A DNA stretch of 40,662 bases from Ruminococcus sp. (GTDB lineage Bacteria > Bacillota > Clostridia > Oscillospirales > Ruminococcaceae), in NCBI GenBank assembly GCA_017462565.1, contig JAFTQW010000015.1, forward strand, positions 80,109 through 120,770. The letters run 5' to 3'. This document shows positions 20,081 to 28,600 of this stretch, piece after piece. Numbering within the stretch: the first letter of the stretch is position 1; each line of letters opens with the position of its first letter. The position numbers and the translations under genes are program-made. The notes below the pieces were generated by a model, which saw only the letters and a list, made by a program, of their open reading frames with translations, was not told the origin of the DNA and did not search any database.

Positions 20081-21319
20081 ATGAAAAGAAAAGAACTAAT
20101 CAATTTGATATCTGCCGTATGCCTATGCGCCGGAGTTTTGTCCGGATGTTCAGATAAGGAAAAAAACGCTGTTTCAAGCGAAAAAGAGATAATTATTGCT
20201 CCTGAAACTACTTTGAAAATAACGTCTGCAACAGAAGAAACTACAGCTTTAGCAACTGAAGCTCCTACCGAAGCTGTTACTCAACCGGAGGTAAAAACGA
20301 CCAACGCCCTTACTTATTCCATTGATGAAAACGGAATCGAGCTTATTGTTGACGGTGAATCGACTCAGTACATTTCACTTGGATATGAGACGGAAAAAAG
20401 AGATATTGTTGCTGATGATTTTGATTTTGACGGATATAAGGATATTTTTATTCCGGCAAAGGAGTATGGAGGCATTCCAGGCACTTTTTATCGCTATATT
20501 CCCGATTCAAAGCAGTTCGAGCCATGGGATGAGCTGAATAAGATAGGTCGGCAAATGACTGTTTACAATGGCGAGCCAATTCTTGTTCTCAGCGATTATT
20601 CTCAAACAGGCAGCAGATACACATATTATAAGTGGAATAATGAAGTTCTGGAAAAAATTTCGTTCAAGGACGTTTACTTCAGTAATTACGAGATATCGGA
20701 TTACTATGAGTATTCTGCGGACGGAAGTAAAGTTCTTGTAAAAAGAGAACTCAGAAATTGGGAAAACAATGCGTTATTGAAAACTTTAGAGCGTGACGAG
20801 CTTGTGTATTTTTCTGTCGAGGAAAACGGGATAGAGGTTCTTAGAGACGGTGAGGTCATACAGACTATTGAGGGGAATTACGCTGAAATCTATGCTCCTA
20901 TAGCAGAAAACTCATATTACACTATTGAAGACGCAATATATAAAATGGACTATGATTTTGACGATTATCTTGATGTTTTTATTCCTGATGATATCAGTTA
21001 TAATTCAACGGGAACATACTACCGATATGATCCTGATACCGGACTTCTTGAAGAATGGAATGAGTTGAACAAATTAGATTCAAGAGCATATGCAAGCAGG
21101 AAAAAAACGATAAATGTTTATCAAGGCGTTGGGGAAGATTTTTGTACAACCGCTTATCAATGGGATAACGGAACTTTGAAAGCAATAGGCTACAGAGTGC
21201 GTGGGACTTCTGATGAAGACGGAAAATCTACGGTTACTGATTATACTTTTGACGAAAACGGAGAAAAGGTTTTTTCTGAATCTTATGAGGCAGGAGAAGC
21301 TCCGGCTTTTTATGAATAA
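20081..21319 (+). CDS. Lipoprotein with two DFDGY repeat units (copy B)
   Basis: A 412-residue paralogue of the preceding gene, 13 bases behind it. The signal peptide ends in lipobox LSGC, and again a Thr/Ala/Glu linker follows. Two repeat units open with DFDFDGYKDIFIP and DYDFDDYLDVFIP and close with TFYRYIPDSKQFEPWDELNKIG and TYYRYDPDTGLLEEWNELNKL. In the last unit a Gly of the DxDxDG loop is Asp (DFDDY), so one calcium site may be weakened. The two genes look like a local tandem duplication and are probably co-transcribed. No enzymatic domain is visible. Confidence 0.85.
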   Translation: MKRKELINLISAVCLCAGVLSGCSDKEKNAVSSEKEIIIAPETTLKITSATEETTALATEAPTEAVTQPEVKTTNALTYSIDENGIELIVDGESTQYISLGYETEKRDIVADDFDFDGYKDIFIPAKEYGGIPGTFYRYIPDSKQFEPWDELNKIGRQMTVYNGEPILVLSDYSQTGSRYTYYKWNNEVLEKISFKDVYFSNYEISDYYEYSADGSKVLVKRELRNWENNALLKTLERDELVYFSVEENGIEVLRDGEVIQTIEGNYAEIYAPIAENSYYTIEDAIYKMDYDFDDYLDVFIPDDISYNSTGTYYRYDPDTGLLEEWNELNKLDSRAYASRKKTINVYQGVGEDFCTTAYQWDNGTLKAIGYRVRGTSDEDGKSTVTDYTFDENGEKVFSESYEAGEAPAFYE

Positions 21320-21333
21320 CGAGGTGATATCTG

Positions 21334-22101
21334 ATGTCAGGTTACAGTGTTTTTGCTCGATACTACGACGAATTGACTGCCAATATCGACTATGTCGGGC
21401 GAGGGGAATACTTCCATGAAATTATAAAAAGATTCAAGGCAACTAAGGAAAATATCCTCCTTGATCTTGCCTGCGGAACGGGAAGCATTTCCGAGGTCAT
21501 GGCTCGGCTTGGTTACGATGTTATCGGAGTTGATAACTCCGACGAAATGCTCGGAATGGCCATTGAAAAAAAGTTTGAAAGCGGACTTAATATCCAGTAT
21601 CTTTGTCAGGATATGCGAAAGCTCGATATGTTCGGGACTGTGGATGTGATAATCTGCGCTCTCGACAGTATAAATCATCTTGCAAATCTTAATGATGTAA
21701 GAAAAGTTTTCGAGGGAGCGGCGTTTTTCTGCGAGATGAACGGTCTTTTCATTTTCGATGTCAACACGCTTTATAAGCATCGAAAAATTCTCGCAAACAA
21801 TACTTTCACATATGAAACCGACAGCGTTTACTGCATCTGGGAGAATACTCTTAATGCGGAAACGGACGAAGTCAGGATGAATCTCGAATTCTTCGAGCGT
21901 GAGGAAAACGGTCTTTATTCGAGAAGCGGCGAGAGCTTTTCCGAAAAAGCTTACAGCGAAGAAACTATAGAAAAGCTCCTTGAAGAAAGCGGATTCGAGG
22001 TTCTTGCTAAATACGGCGACGATACTTTCGAGCCGCCTGCGGAAACTTCACAGCGCATAATTTATGCGGCAAGGTGCATTAAAAACGGACAAACTATATA
22101 A
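21334..22101 (+). CDS. Class I SAM-dependent methyltransferase
   Basis: A 255-residue methyltransferase. Motif I LDLACGTGSISEVMA (about residues 42-56) binds S-adenosylmethionine, followed by the acidic residue in GVDNSDEML, motif II QDMRKLDMFG, and a region around VDVIICALDSINHL. The N-terminal YSVFARYYDELTANIDY is characteristic of the small-molecule methyltransferase group seen in many Clostridia. The substrate is unknown. It starts 14 bases after the lipoprotein pair and 16 bases before hslO, in what looks like one transcript. Confidence 0.9.
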   Translation: MSGYSVFARYYDELTANIDYVGRGEYFHEIIKRFKATKENILLDLACGTGSISEVMARLGYDVIGVDNSDEMLGMAIEKKFESGLNIQYLCQDMRKLDMFGTVDVIICALDSINHLANLNDVRKVFEGAAFFCEMNGLFIFDVNTLYKHRKILANNTFTYETDSVYCIWENTLNAETDEVRMNLEFFEREENGLYSRSGESFSEKAYSEETIEKLLEESGFEVLAKYGDDTFEPPAETSQRIIYAARCIKNGQTI

Positions 22102-22117
22102 AAGAGGTAGATTCAGA

Positions 22118-22987
22118 ATGGGAAAATTATACAGAGCAATCTCAGCCGACGGTTCGGCATTTGCAGAGGTTATTGACGCAAAGGATATCGTGGCGGAGGT
22201 CGAAAGAATTCACAAAACATCAGCAGTCGTAACAGCAGGTCTTGGAAGACTTACCATAGCGGCTTCGCTCATGGGATATATGCTCAAAAATGACGGCGAC
22301 AGCATTACTCTCCGAGTTGACGGCGGAGGTCCGGCAGGTCAGCTCACTGCGGTTGCGGATAACTGGGGAAACGTTAAAAGCTGCGTTGGAAATCCTGTAG
22401 TAGAGATTCCGCTCAACGCTCAGGGAAAGCTTGACGTAGGCGGAGCTGTCGGAATTGACGGAACGCTTTCAGTCGTTAAAGATCTTGGAATGAAAGAGCC
22501 GTATGTCGGAGTTATACCGCTCGTTTCGGGAGAAATTGCAGAAGATATCGCAAGCTATTATGCGACAAGCGAGCAGATACCGACCGTTTGCAGTCTTGGA
22601 GTTCTGGTGAATCCTGATCTGACTGTGAAGTCTGCGGGAGGATTTCTCGTTCAGCTTCTCCCATTTGCTGACGAAAAATGTATTGACATAATCGAGAAGA
22701 ACGTAGCCGGAATGCGTCCGATATCGGCAATGCTTGACAAGGGAAAAACTCCGGAAGAGATCGCAGGAATGCTCCTTGAGGGTCTCGAACCGAACGAGCT
22801 TGATTCAGCAAATCCTGTGTACGGATGTGATTGCAGCCGTGAGAGGACGGAAAGAGTTCTTATCAGTATAGGAAAAGACGAGTTGAACTCAATCGCTGCT
22901 GAGGGAAAGGATACATCGGTCTGCTGTCATTTCTGCGGAAAGGAGTATGTTTTCACTCCGGAGGAAATAAAAAATCTGATAAAATAA
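22118..22987 (+). CDS. hslO: Redox-regulated chaperone Hsp33
   Basis: 289 residues from the ATG at 22118, which has AGAGG upstream; a frame extension to 22064 is rejected because it overlaps the methyltransferase. Hsp33 is a cytosolic holdase switched on by oxidation and unfolding. N-terminal KLYRAISADGSAFAEVIDAK and GRLTIAASLMGYMLK, the DGGGPAGQLTAVAD strand, and the zinc ligands in YGCDCSRERT (CxC) and CCHFCGKEY (CxxC) are all present. Length is typical. It lies between a methyltransferase and hflX on the plus strand. Confidence 0.96.
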   Translation: MGKLYRAISADGSAFAEVIDAKDIVAEVERIHKTSAVVTAGLGRLTIAASLMGYMLKNDGDSITLRVDGGGPAGQLTAVADNWGNVKSCVGNPVVEIPLNAQGKLDVGGAVGIDGTLSVVKDLGMKEPYVGVIPLVSGEIAEDIASYYATSEQIPTVCSLGVLVNPDLTVKSAGGFLVQLLPFADEKCIDIIEKNVAGMRPISAMLDKGKTPEEIAGMLLEGLEPNELDSANPVYGCDCSRERTERVLISIGKDELNSIAAEGKDTSVCCHFCGKEYVFTPEEIKNLIK

Positions 22988-23039
22988 AGGAAGTCATAAA
23001 CTCATTTTCAGACAATATTTTTGATTTCAGGAGGTATTT

Positions 23040-24287
23040 ATGTACGAAAATAAAACCGAAGAGCTTCCGGTAAAAACAGTTCTTGCCTGCGTCGATACCG
23101 GAGAATTCGATGCGGAAACTTCTATAAACGAACTCGCCGAGCTTGCTGAAACTGCCAATGCCGAGGTAGTGGGAACGGTGATACAGAGGAAAACCTCCTA
23201 CGATCCTGCAACTTGTATGGGCGCAGGCAGACTTCAGGAGCTTAAAGAACAGCTTGAACCTCTTGAAGCGGAGCTTGTCGTTTTCGACCATGAGCTTACA
23301 GGAATTCAGGTGCGTAATATAGAGGAAATTCTTGATGTTCGTGTTATCGACCGAACTACGCTTATTCTCGATATTTTTGCTCAGAGGGCAAGAACGAAAG
23401 AGGGTAAGCTTCAGGTCGAGCTTGCTCAGCAGAAATATCGTTTGCCGAGACTTACAGGAATGGGAACTGCTCTTTCAAGGCTCGGCGGAGGTATCGGAAC
23501 GAGAGGTCCGGGCGAAACTAAGCTTGAAACTGATAAGCGTCATATCCGCAGGAGAATTTCTTATCTTGAAAGCGAACTTGAAGAGCTGAAAAAACACCGC
23601 AGTTTCTCTCGTTCAAGACGTAAAAAGGACGGCGTACTCTGCGCAGCGATAGTCGGATATACTAATGTAGGCAAATCCACTCTGCTTAACGCTCTGACCG
23701 ATGCCGGAGTTTTTGCCGAAAACAAGCTGTTTGCAACTCTTGATATAACCTCACGCTCAGTGGAGCTTCCCGACGGAAGAACGGTAATGCTTATTGATAC
23801 GGTAGGACTTATACGCAGACTGCCGCATAATCTTGTGGAAGCTTTTAAATCGACTCTTGAAGAAGCTGCCGCAGCGGACGTTATTCTTAATGTACAGGAT
23901 TTGTCTTCACCCGAAAGAGTTCAGCAGGCGGAGGTTACGGAAAAGCTTCTGAGCGAGCTTGGATGCGGTGATATTCCGAAAATAAACGTTATGAATAAAC
24001 TTGATGAGGCAATTGATGCTGATACTGTTTTTGAGGATGATTCTACTGTTCTTATAAGTGCAAAAGAACGCATCGGATTTGATAAACTCCTTGAATGCAT
24101 TGCAGCAAAACTTCCGGAAACTGCAAAGAGAATGAAGCTTCTTGTACCCTATGACCGTACCGCCTTTATCGGAAAAATAAGAGAAGACGGCAGGATTTTT
24201 TCCGAGGAATATACCGAGAACGGAACTCTTATCGACGCTCTTGTAGATATAAAACTTGTGAAGGAATCGCAGGGGATGATTATTTAG
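23040..24287 (+). CDS. hflX: GTPase HflX
   Basis: A 415-residue ribosome-associated GTPase that splits stalled or hibernating ribosomes. The N-terminal HflX domain (DPATCMGAGRLQELKEQL, then LDIFAQRARTKEGKLQVELAQ) and coiled helical linker lead to the G domain with G1 GYTNVGKST, G2 FATLDIT, G3 DTVG and G4 NKLD. Length is normal. AGGAGG stands 6 bases before the start. It follows hslO by 52 bases. Confidence 0.96.
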   Translation: MYENKTEELPVKTVLACVDTGEFDAETSINELAELAETANAEVVGTVIQRKTSYDPATCMGAGRLQELKEQLEPLEAELVVFDHELTGIQVRNIEEILDVRVIDRTTLILDIFAQRARTKEGKLQVELAQQKYRLPRLTGMGTALSRLGGGIGTRGPGETKLETDKRHIRRRISYLESELEELKKHRSFSRSRRKKDGVLCAAIVGYTNVGKSTLLNALTDAGVFAENKLFATLDITSRSVELPDGRTVMLIDTVGLIRRLPHNLVEAFKSTLEEAAAADVILNVQDLSSPERVQQAEVTEKLLSELGCGDIPKINVMNKLDEAIDADTVFEDDSTVLISAKERIGFDKLLECIAAKLPETAKRMKLLVPYDRTAFIGKIREDGRIFSEEYTENGTLIDALVDIKLVKESQGMII

Positions 24288-24357
24288 CTGATTGATGATT
24301 TTTGCCTTAAAATCGGCAGATGCAACCTGCCGTTGACAAATTGTAAAGCATGATTGC

Positions 24358-24386
24358 TTGAATGTAACCGACATTCATGGTATGAT
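24358..24386 (+). promoter_or_regulatory. Extended -10 promoter of the XRE regulator gene
   Basis: TTGAAT at 24358-24363 and TATGAT at 24381-24386 with 17 bases between; TG at 24378-24379 gives an extended -10. The leader to the gene is about 70 bases. Confidence 0.65.
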
Positions 24387-24461
24387 TTTTACAGAAACGA
24401 TGAATTGAATCTGCCGGCGGATTCGTGGTTCATAGTAATAGTTTAAAAGGAGAAAATCACA

Positions 24462-25454
24462 ATGATACTTGCAGATAAAATAATCAATTTAAGGAAGAAA
24501 AACGGTATGTCTCAGGAAGAGCTTGCCGAGAAAATGGACGTGAGCCGACAGTCGGTTTCCAAATGGGAGGGAGCGCAGTCCGTTCCCGATCTTAATAAGA
24601 TAATCATGCTTTCTGAAATATTCGGGGTAACTACCGATAGTCTTTTGAAAGACGAGCTTGACCTTGAAATGCTTTGCAGTAATGAAATTTCCGATGATAC
24701 TCCTTATTTAAGAAAGGTGACTATGGAAGAAGCCACTGCATTTCTTAAAACTAATATACGCAATGCCGGAAGAACTGCTTTGGCAATTTTGCTTTTTATA
24801 TTATCGCCTATTCTTATGATAATTCTTGCCGTTGCAGGAGAAACAGGCAGGATCCCTCTGTCAGAAGATCAAGGAGGCGAGATCGGATTTGTTGTTATGA
24901 TAGTTATCGCTGCGATCGCAACAGCAATTTGCATTGTCATAAACAGAGAGATGTCGCCGTATGAATTCCTTGAAAAAGAAGCTATCGAAACTGAATACGG
25001 CGTTTCCGGAATGGTGAGGAAGAAAATGGAGAGCCGTGAAGCTTCTCACACGAAAAGTATTATCGTAGGAACTATTCTTTGTATTTTGGCTATTGTTCCG
25101 CTGTTGGCAATACAAATAATTAAGGGAGAAAACGATTTTTACGACGCTTGGGGCATAGGAATGCTCTTCTTTATTTGTGCAATAGGAGTTTATTTTATTG
25201 TAAAAACTACTGCCGAGTTTAATGGCTACCGCAAGTTGCTTGAAGAGGAGGATTATTCACGGGAGAAAAAGTATGAAAAGCAGAACAAGGTGAATATTTC
25301 TGCGGTATACTGGCTTGTCGTTACAGCAGTTTTCTTACTTCTTGGATTCAGTTTTGATGGCTGGGGATGGAAATACGCTGGTTTGGTATGGCCTATTGCA
25401 GGAATTTTATACGGCGTTATATATGAATTGAAAAAACTTGGCAAAAAGAAATGA
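24462..25454 (+). CDS. XRE-family regulator with membrane domain
   Basis: 330 residues. Residues about 1-62 are a Cro/CI-type helix-turn-helix (LRKKNGMSQEELAEKMDVSR followed by QSVSKWEGAQSVPDLNK). After a spacer come about six hydrophobic segments between residues 100 and 325, among them AILLFILSPILMIILAVA and VMIVIAAIATAICIVI. This architecture (DNA-binding head, polytopic membrane tail) is common in Clostridia and often sits with drug or stress genes, but target and signal are unknown. It has its own promoter and a strong terminator downstream. AAAGGAG precedes the start. Confidence 0.92.
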   Translation: MILADKIINLRKKNGMSQEELAEKMDVSRQSVSKWEGAQSVPDLNKIIMLSEIFGVTTDSLLKDELDLEMLCSNEISDDTPYLRKVTMEEATAFLKTNIRNAGRTALAILLFILSPILMIILAVAGETGRIPLSEDQGGEIGFVVMIVIAAIATAICIVINREMSPYEFLEKEAIETEYGVSGMVRKKMESREASHTKSIIVGTILCILAIVPLLAIQIIKGENDFYDAWGIGMLFFICAIGVYFIVKTTAEFNGYRKLLEEEDYSREKKYEKQNKVNISAVYWLVVTAVFLLLGFSFDGWGWKYAGLVWPIAGILYGVIYELKKLGKKK

Positions 25455-25533
25455 TAGTGCAGCAGCATTTTGGTATGATGTCGGTAATTATTAATAACTG
25501 GATGACGGATGTAATATTACTTGTCAGTAAAAA

Positions 25534-25563
25534 AACAACTCCCTACACTGTAGGGAGTTGTTT
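25534..25563. terminator. Strong bidirectional terminator hairpin
   Basis: A nearly perfect 13-14 bp palindrome AACAACTCCCTACA / TGTAGGGAGTTGTT (25534-25562) is followed by Ts on the plus strand and, read the other way, by Ts from the A run before it. It serves the convergent XRE and kinase genes. Its core, CTCCCTACA-TGTAGGGAG, recurs at 27708-27726, linking it to the dispersed palindromes. Confidence 0.8.
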
Positions 25564-25617
25564 GCATTTACGGCAGAGAGCACGGGTAAACTGTTATTGG
25601 AAGAGTTGTTTGAAGTG

Positions 25618-26217
25618 TCAACCTTGTTCGCCCATTCTTGCTCTGATATATTTTTCAAGCATATCGACAGTACCGTCGATTCCAAGACGGCTGCTGTTTA
25701 TGCTGAGGTCATAAAGACGTGAATCGCCCCAGTGACCTGAACAATGATAGTTATGGTAACGCTTTCTTTTTCTGTCTTTTTTATCGATAAAAGCTTTTGC
25801 TTTATCTTCAGAAAGCTCATAAACTTTCATAACACGCTTTATTTTTTCGTCCATGTCGCCGAGAATGAACAGTGAAACAAGCGACGGGTATTTTTTTAGC
25901 TTTGTTTCAGAGCAGCGTCCGACAACAACAAAAGATTCTCCGCTTTTTGCCTTTTCCTCGATAAAATCAAACTGCATTTCCGCAATATTGTCCTCGATAG
26001 AATTGCTGTAGCCTCTTACTGAACGTGAGAAAAGACGATGCTTCGGATTTTCGTTATACTTTTCAATCTCTTCCGGAGCAAGACCGGTTTTTTCAGCAAT
26101 TTCCGTAATAAGATGTCTGTCATAAATCGGAATATTGAATCTTTTTGCCAAAGTCTCAGCAATAACACGTCCTCCGCTTCCGAATTCACGTCCGACTGAA
26201 ATAATGATCTGTCCCAT
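25618..26217 (-). CDS. Cytidylate kinase-like family protein
   Basis: A 199-residue P-loop protein of the cytidylate-kinase-like family. N-terminal MGQIIISVGREFGSGGRVIAETLAKRF is a nucleotide-binding loop, followed by IPIYDRHLI, a shield region with FVVVGRCSET, an Arg/Lys-rich lid (AFIDKKDRKRKRYH) and DLSINSSRLGIDGTVDML. These members differ from true Cmk in sequence, and the substrate is not proven. It lies 26 bases behind the ion transporter gene, probably as one operon. GAGGAGG precedes the start. Confidence 0.88.
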   Translation of the reverse strand: MGQIIISVGREFGSGGRVIAETLAKRFNIPIYDRHLITEIAEKTGLAPEEIEKYNENPKHRLFSRSVRGYSNSIEDNIAEMQFDFIEEKAKSGESFVVVGRCSETKLKKYPSLVSLFILGDMDEKIKRVMKVYELSEDKAKAFIDKKDRKRKRYHNYHCSGHWGDSRLYDLSINSSRLGIDGTVDMLEKYIRARMGEQG

Positions 26218-26243
26218 GATAAAATCCTCCTCATCCTTATTAA

Positions 26244-27596
26244 TTATAAGTATCTTGCGAAAATATATACTGTTGAAATCGCAAGAACTATTACTGTTGC
26301 CGGAGCAAGCTTCTTACAGTATTTTCCCCAGCCTATCGGATAGCCGTTCTTCGCAGCTACTGATGTTCCGACTACGTTTGCAGATGCTCCGATCGGAGTT
26401 GCGCTTCCGCCGATATCGGTTCCGATAGAAAGCGCCCATGCAAGCGTATTCAGGTTAACGCCGGCTGTTGCGGCAAGGCTCTGAATAACGGGAACCATTG
26501 TTGCTGCAAACGGAATATTATCAACAAATGCGCTTGCAATTGCAGAAACCCAAAGAATGATCGCAACCATAAGCATAACGTTTCCGCCGCTGATCTTTTC
26601 GATAAATTCAGCGATAAGCTCAAGAATTCCGGTTTCTTCAAGTCCGCCGACAACTATAAATAATCCTATGAAGAAAACGAGAGTTTTATAATCTACCTTT
26701 TTAATAAGCTCCAAAGCGTTTTTTCCCGAGGTTATGAGCGTAATTGCAGCAATGAAAAGTCCGATACTTGCAACGGTAAGATGAGTCATCGCATGAGTTA
26801 TAAGCAAAACGACTGCGATGCCAAAAATAACGCTGCTGATAATGAAATCCCTTTTATTGGTTATAGCTTCTGAAGGCTTAGGAAATTTGCTTAGATCAAC
26901 GTTTGAAGAACCTTCTGTAACTATCTCTTTTCTGAAAGCAAAATAGAAGAAAACGATAGTGAAAACAAGGCAGATACCTGCGGCAACACCTGTATTCGTA
27001 AGAAAATCAAAGAACGAATATCCAAGCGAAGTTCCCACGATAATATTAGGCGGATCTCCGCACATTGTTGCGCTTCCTCCGAGATTTGCGCAGAATATCT
27101 CGGAAAGTATCATCGGAACAGGATTGAATTTAAGTAGTTGTGCAAGCTCAATAGTAACCGCTGCAAGGAACATGATAACAGTGATACTGTCGATAAACAT
27201 TGAAAGAACAGACGACATTATCATAAAAGTAATGAAAATCGGTATAGTTTTGCATTTAACAAGAAAAGCTATCTTCATGCAAAGCCACCTGAAAAATCCC
27301 GCTTTAGCCATTCCTTCAACCATGACCATCATTCCGGCAATAAAAATAATAGTCGCCCAGTTAATTCCCTTACTTTCGCTTTCCGTAACCTGATACCAGA
27401 AATCCTTAGTAACAAAGCCTTTGATTGCGATCGTATCCCATATTGCCTTTCCGCTTCGCATACAGATGCCGAAAACGATGATAAGCGTCAGAATTCCGCT
27501 TCCGAGAGTAACGTAATGCCGTTCAATTTTATCAAGAACTATCATAACAAACATAGCTATGAAAATTATAACGGCAAAGATTTGTGCTGCTGTCAT
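26244..27596 (-). CDS. ArsB/NhaD or SLC13-type ion transporter
   Basis: 450 residues from the ATG at 27596, which has GGAGG 7 bases upstream; an upstream in-frame start at 27653 has no such site. About eleven membrane helices. Two pseudo-symmetric signatures are clear: NLGGSATMCGDPPNIIVG in the first half and DIGGSATPIGASANVVG in the second, with SAFVDNIPFAATMVPVI between. They mark the ion transporter superfamily, in which such proteins carry anions (citrate, arsenite) or exchange Na+ for H+. The actual ion cannot be told from sequence. The kinase-like gene follows. Confidence 0.88.
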   Translation of the reverse strand: MTAAQIFAVIIFIAMFVMIVLDKIERHYVTLGSGILTLIIVFGICMRSGKAIWDTIAIKGFVTKDFWYQVTESESKGINWATIIFIAGMMVMVEGMAKAGFFRWLCMKIAFLVKCKTIPIFITFMIMSSVLSMFIDSITVIMFLAAVTIELAQLLKFNPVPMILSEIFCANLGGSATMCGDPPNIIVGTSLGYSFFDFLTNTGVAAGICLVFTIVFFYFAFRKEIVTEGSSNVDLSKFPKPSEAITNKRDFIISSVIFGIAVVLLITHAMTHLTVASIGLFIAAITLITSGKNALELIKKVDYKTLVFFIGLFIVVGGLEETGILELIAEFIEKISGGNVMLMVAIILWVSAIASAFVDNIPFAATMVPVIQSLAATAGVNLNTLAWALSIGTDIGGSATPIGASANVVGTSVAAKNGYPIGWGKYCKKLAPATVIVLAISTVYIFARYL

Positions 27597-27673
27597 AAAC
27601 CAACCTCCATAAAACTGCGGTAAATATACCTGATATGTAACAAATATCGTCAACTTAAGGCATTCTGCTTCTT

Positions 27674-27838
27674 ACTCCCCCTTTGGCAGGGGTACGGGGA
27701 CTGTGACTCCCTACAGTGTAGGGAGATGTCACGAAGTGACAGAGGGGTGCGGGTCTCCAGTGGAGACCTCTCGCAAAGTGAGAAGCACCGACCGAACCGA
27801 CAGGTGAGACCGCGGCTCCTGTTAGGAGTCCCCGCTTA
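27674..27838. repeat. Cluster of palindromes related to the dispersed repeat (R4)
   Basis: At least five stem-loops follow one another: CTCCCTACA/TGTAGGGAG (27708-27726), TGTCAC/GTGACA, GGTCTCC/GGAGACC, CTCTCGC-AAA-GTGAG, and GGCTCCT/AGGAGTCC, opened by the CCCTTTGGCAGGGG end of the repeat family and closed by GGAGTCCCCGC. No frame or T run explains them. The stretch 27839-28049 is AT-rich and shows nothing I can name; the promoter for the next gene begins at 28050. Confidence 0.75.
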
Positions 27839-28049
27839 AATTGACAATATTGCTTATATAGCGTCAGGTGTAAACCGCTGAAATAAATTTTTCTGAAGCA
27901 CTGCTCAGAAAAGCCCTTACGAATTATAGCACATCTTCCAAATTATTTCAAGATTATTTCGCATTTTTTATTTTTACGCTTGCTTTTCTACAAATCGAGT
28001 CCGTATTTTAAATTTTTCCGAAAAAATTAGTACATCTTGTCAAAATGTA

Positions 28050-28078
28050 TTGCAAAAATTAAGAGCTTGTGATATAAT
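28050..28078 (+). promoter_or_regulatory. Sigma-A promoter of the GNAT-exchanger operon
   Basis: TTGCAA at 28050-28055 and consensus TATAAT at 28073-28078 with 17 bases between, 43 bases before the GNAT start. Confidence 0.8.
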
Positions 28079-28121
28079 AAATAGTAATTCAATGCAAAAC
28101 AAGTTTGAGGGGTGAGTCTGT

Positions 28122-28562
28122 TTGATCATCAGAAAAATGAAATTATCCGACTATGAAACCGTTTATGCATTATGGCTTTCCTGCAAGGGGATGGGATTAA
28201 ACGACATTGACGATTCCAGAAACGGCGTAGAGAGATTCTTAAATAGAAATCCTGAAACCTGCTTTGCCGCTGAAATAAATGATAAGCTTGTTGGAGTTAT
28301 TATGGCAGGAAACGACGGCAGGAGAGGGTATATTTATCATACCGCAGTTCATCCCGATTTCAGAAATCAGGGGATAGCAAGAACACTGGTCGAAACCGTT
28401 ATGAAAGCCTTAAAAGAATGCGGCATAAACAAGGTCGCACTCGTTGTATTTGAACGGAATCAGGGGGGCAACGATTTCTGGGAAAAACTCGGATTTACTG
28501 TTCGTAACGATCTTGTTTACAGAAACAGATCTATTGTTGAAATGGTTCGGATCGATACCTGA
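28122..28562 (+). CDS. GNAT-family N-acetyltransferase
   Basis: A 146-residue GNAT protein with a TTG start; GAGGGGTG lies about 10 bases upstream, and no ATG in frame gives the complete N-terminus (MIIRKMKLSDYETVYALW). Motif A FRNQGIARTLVETVM binds acetyl-CoA, and the C-terminal motif B (VALVVFERNQGGNDFWEKLGF) matches the small-substrate branch. The substrate is unknown. It is the first gene after a consensus promoter and lies 38 bases before the exchanger gene, so the two are probably co-transcribed. Confidence 0.88.
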   Translation: MIIRKMKLSDYETVYALWLSCKGMGLNDIDDSRNGVERFLNRNPETCFAAEINDKLVGVIMAGNDGRRGYIYHTAVHPDFRNQGIARTLVETVMKALKECGINKVALVVFERNQGGNDFWEKLGFTVRNDLVYRNRSIVEMVRIDT

Positions 28563-28600
28563 GCCGCTTGAAATTACTCTGGCATTTTTAGGAGAAAAAT

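Noticed and set aside
22064-22117. Longer N-terminus for Hsp33
   Set aside because: The extension overlaps the methyltransferase end, and the conserved N-terminus starts at the ATG at 22118.
24314-24332. CGGCAG/CTGCCG hairpin behind hflX as a terminator
   Set aside because: The stem is only 6 bp and no T run follows.
25451-25714. An 87-codon plus-strand frame
   Set aside because: It crosses the terminator at 25534 and overlaps the end of the kinase-like gene on the other strand.
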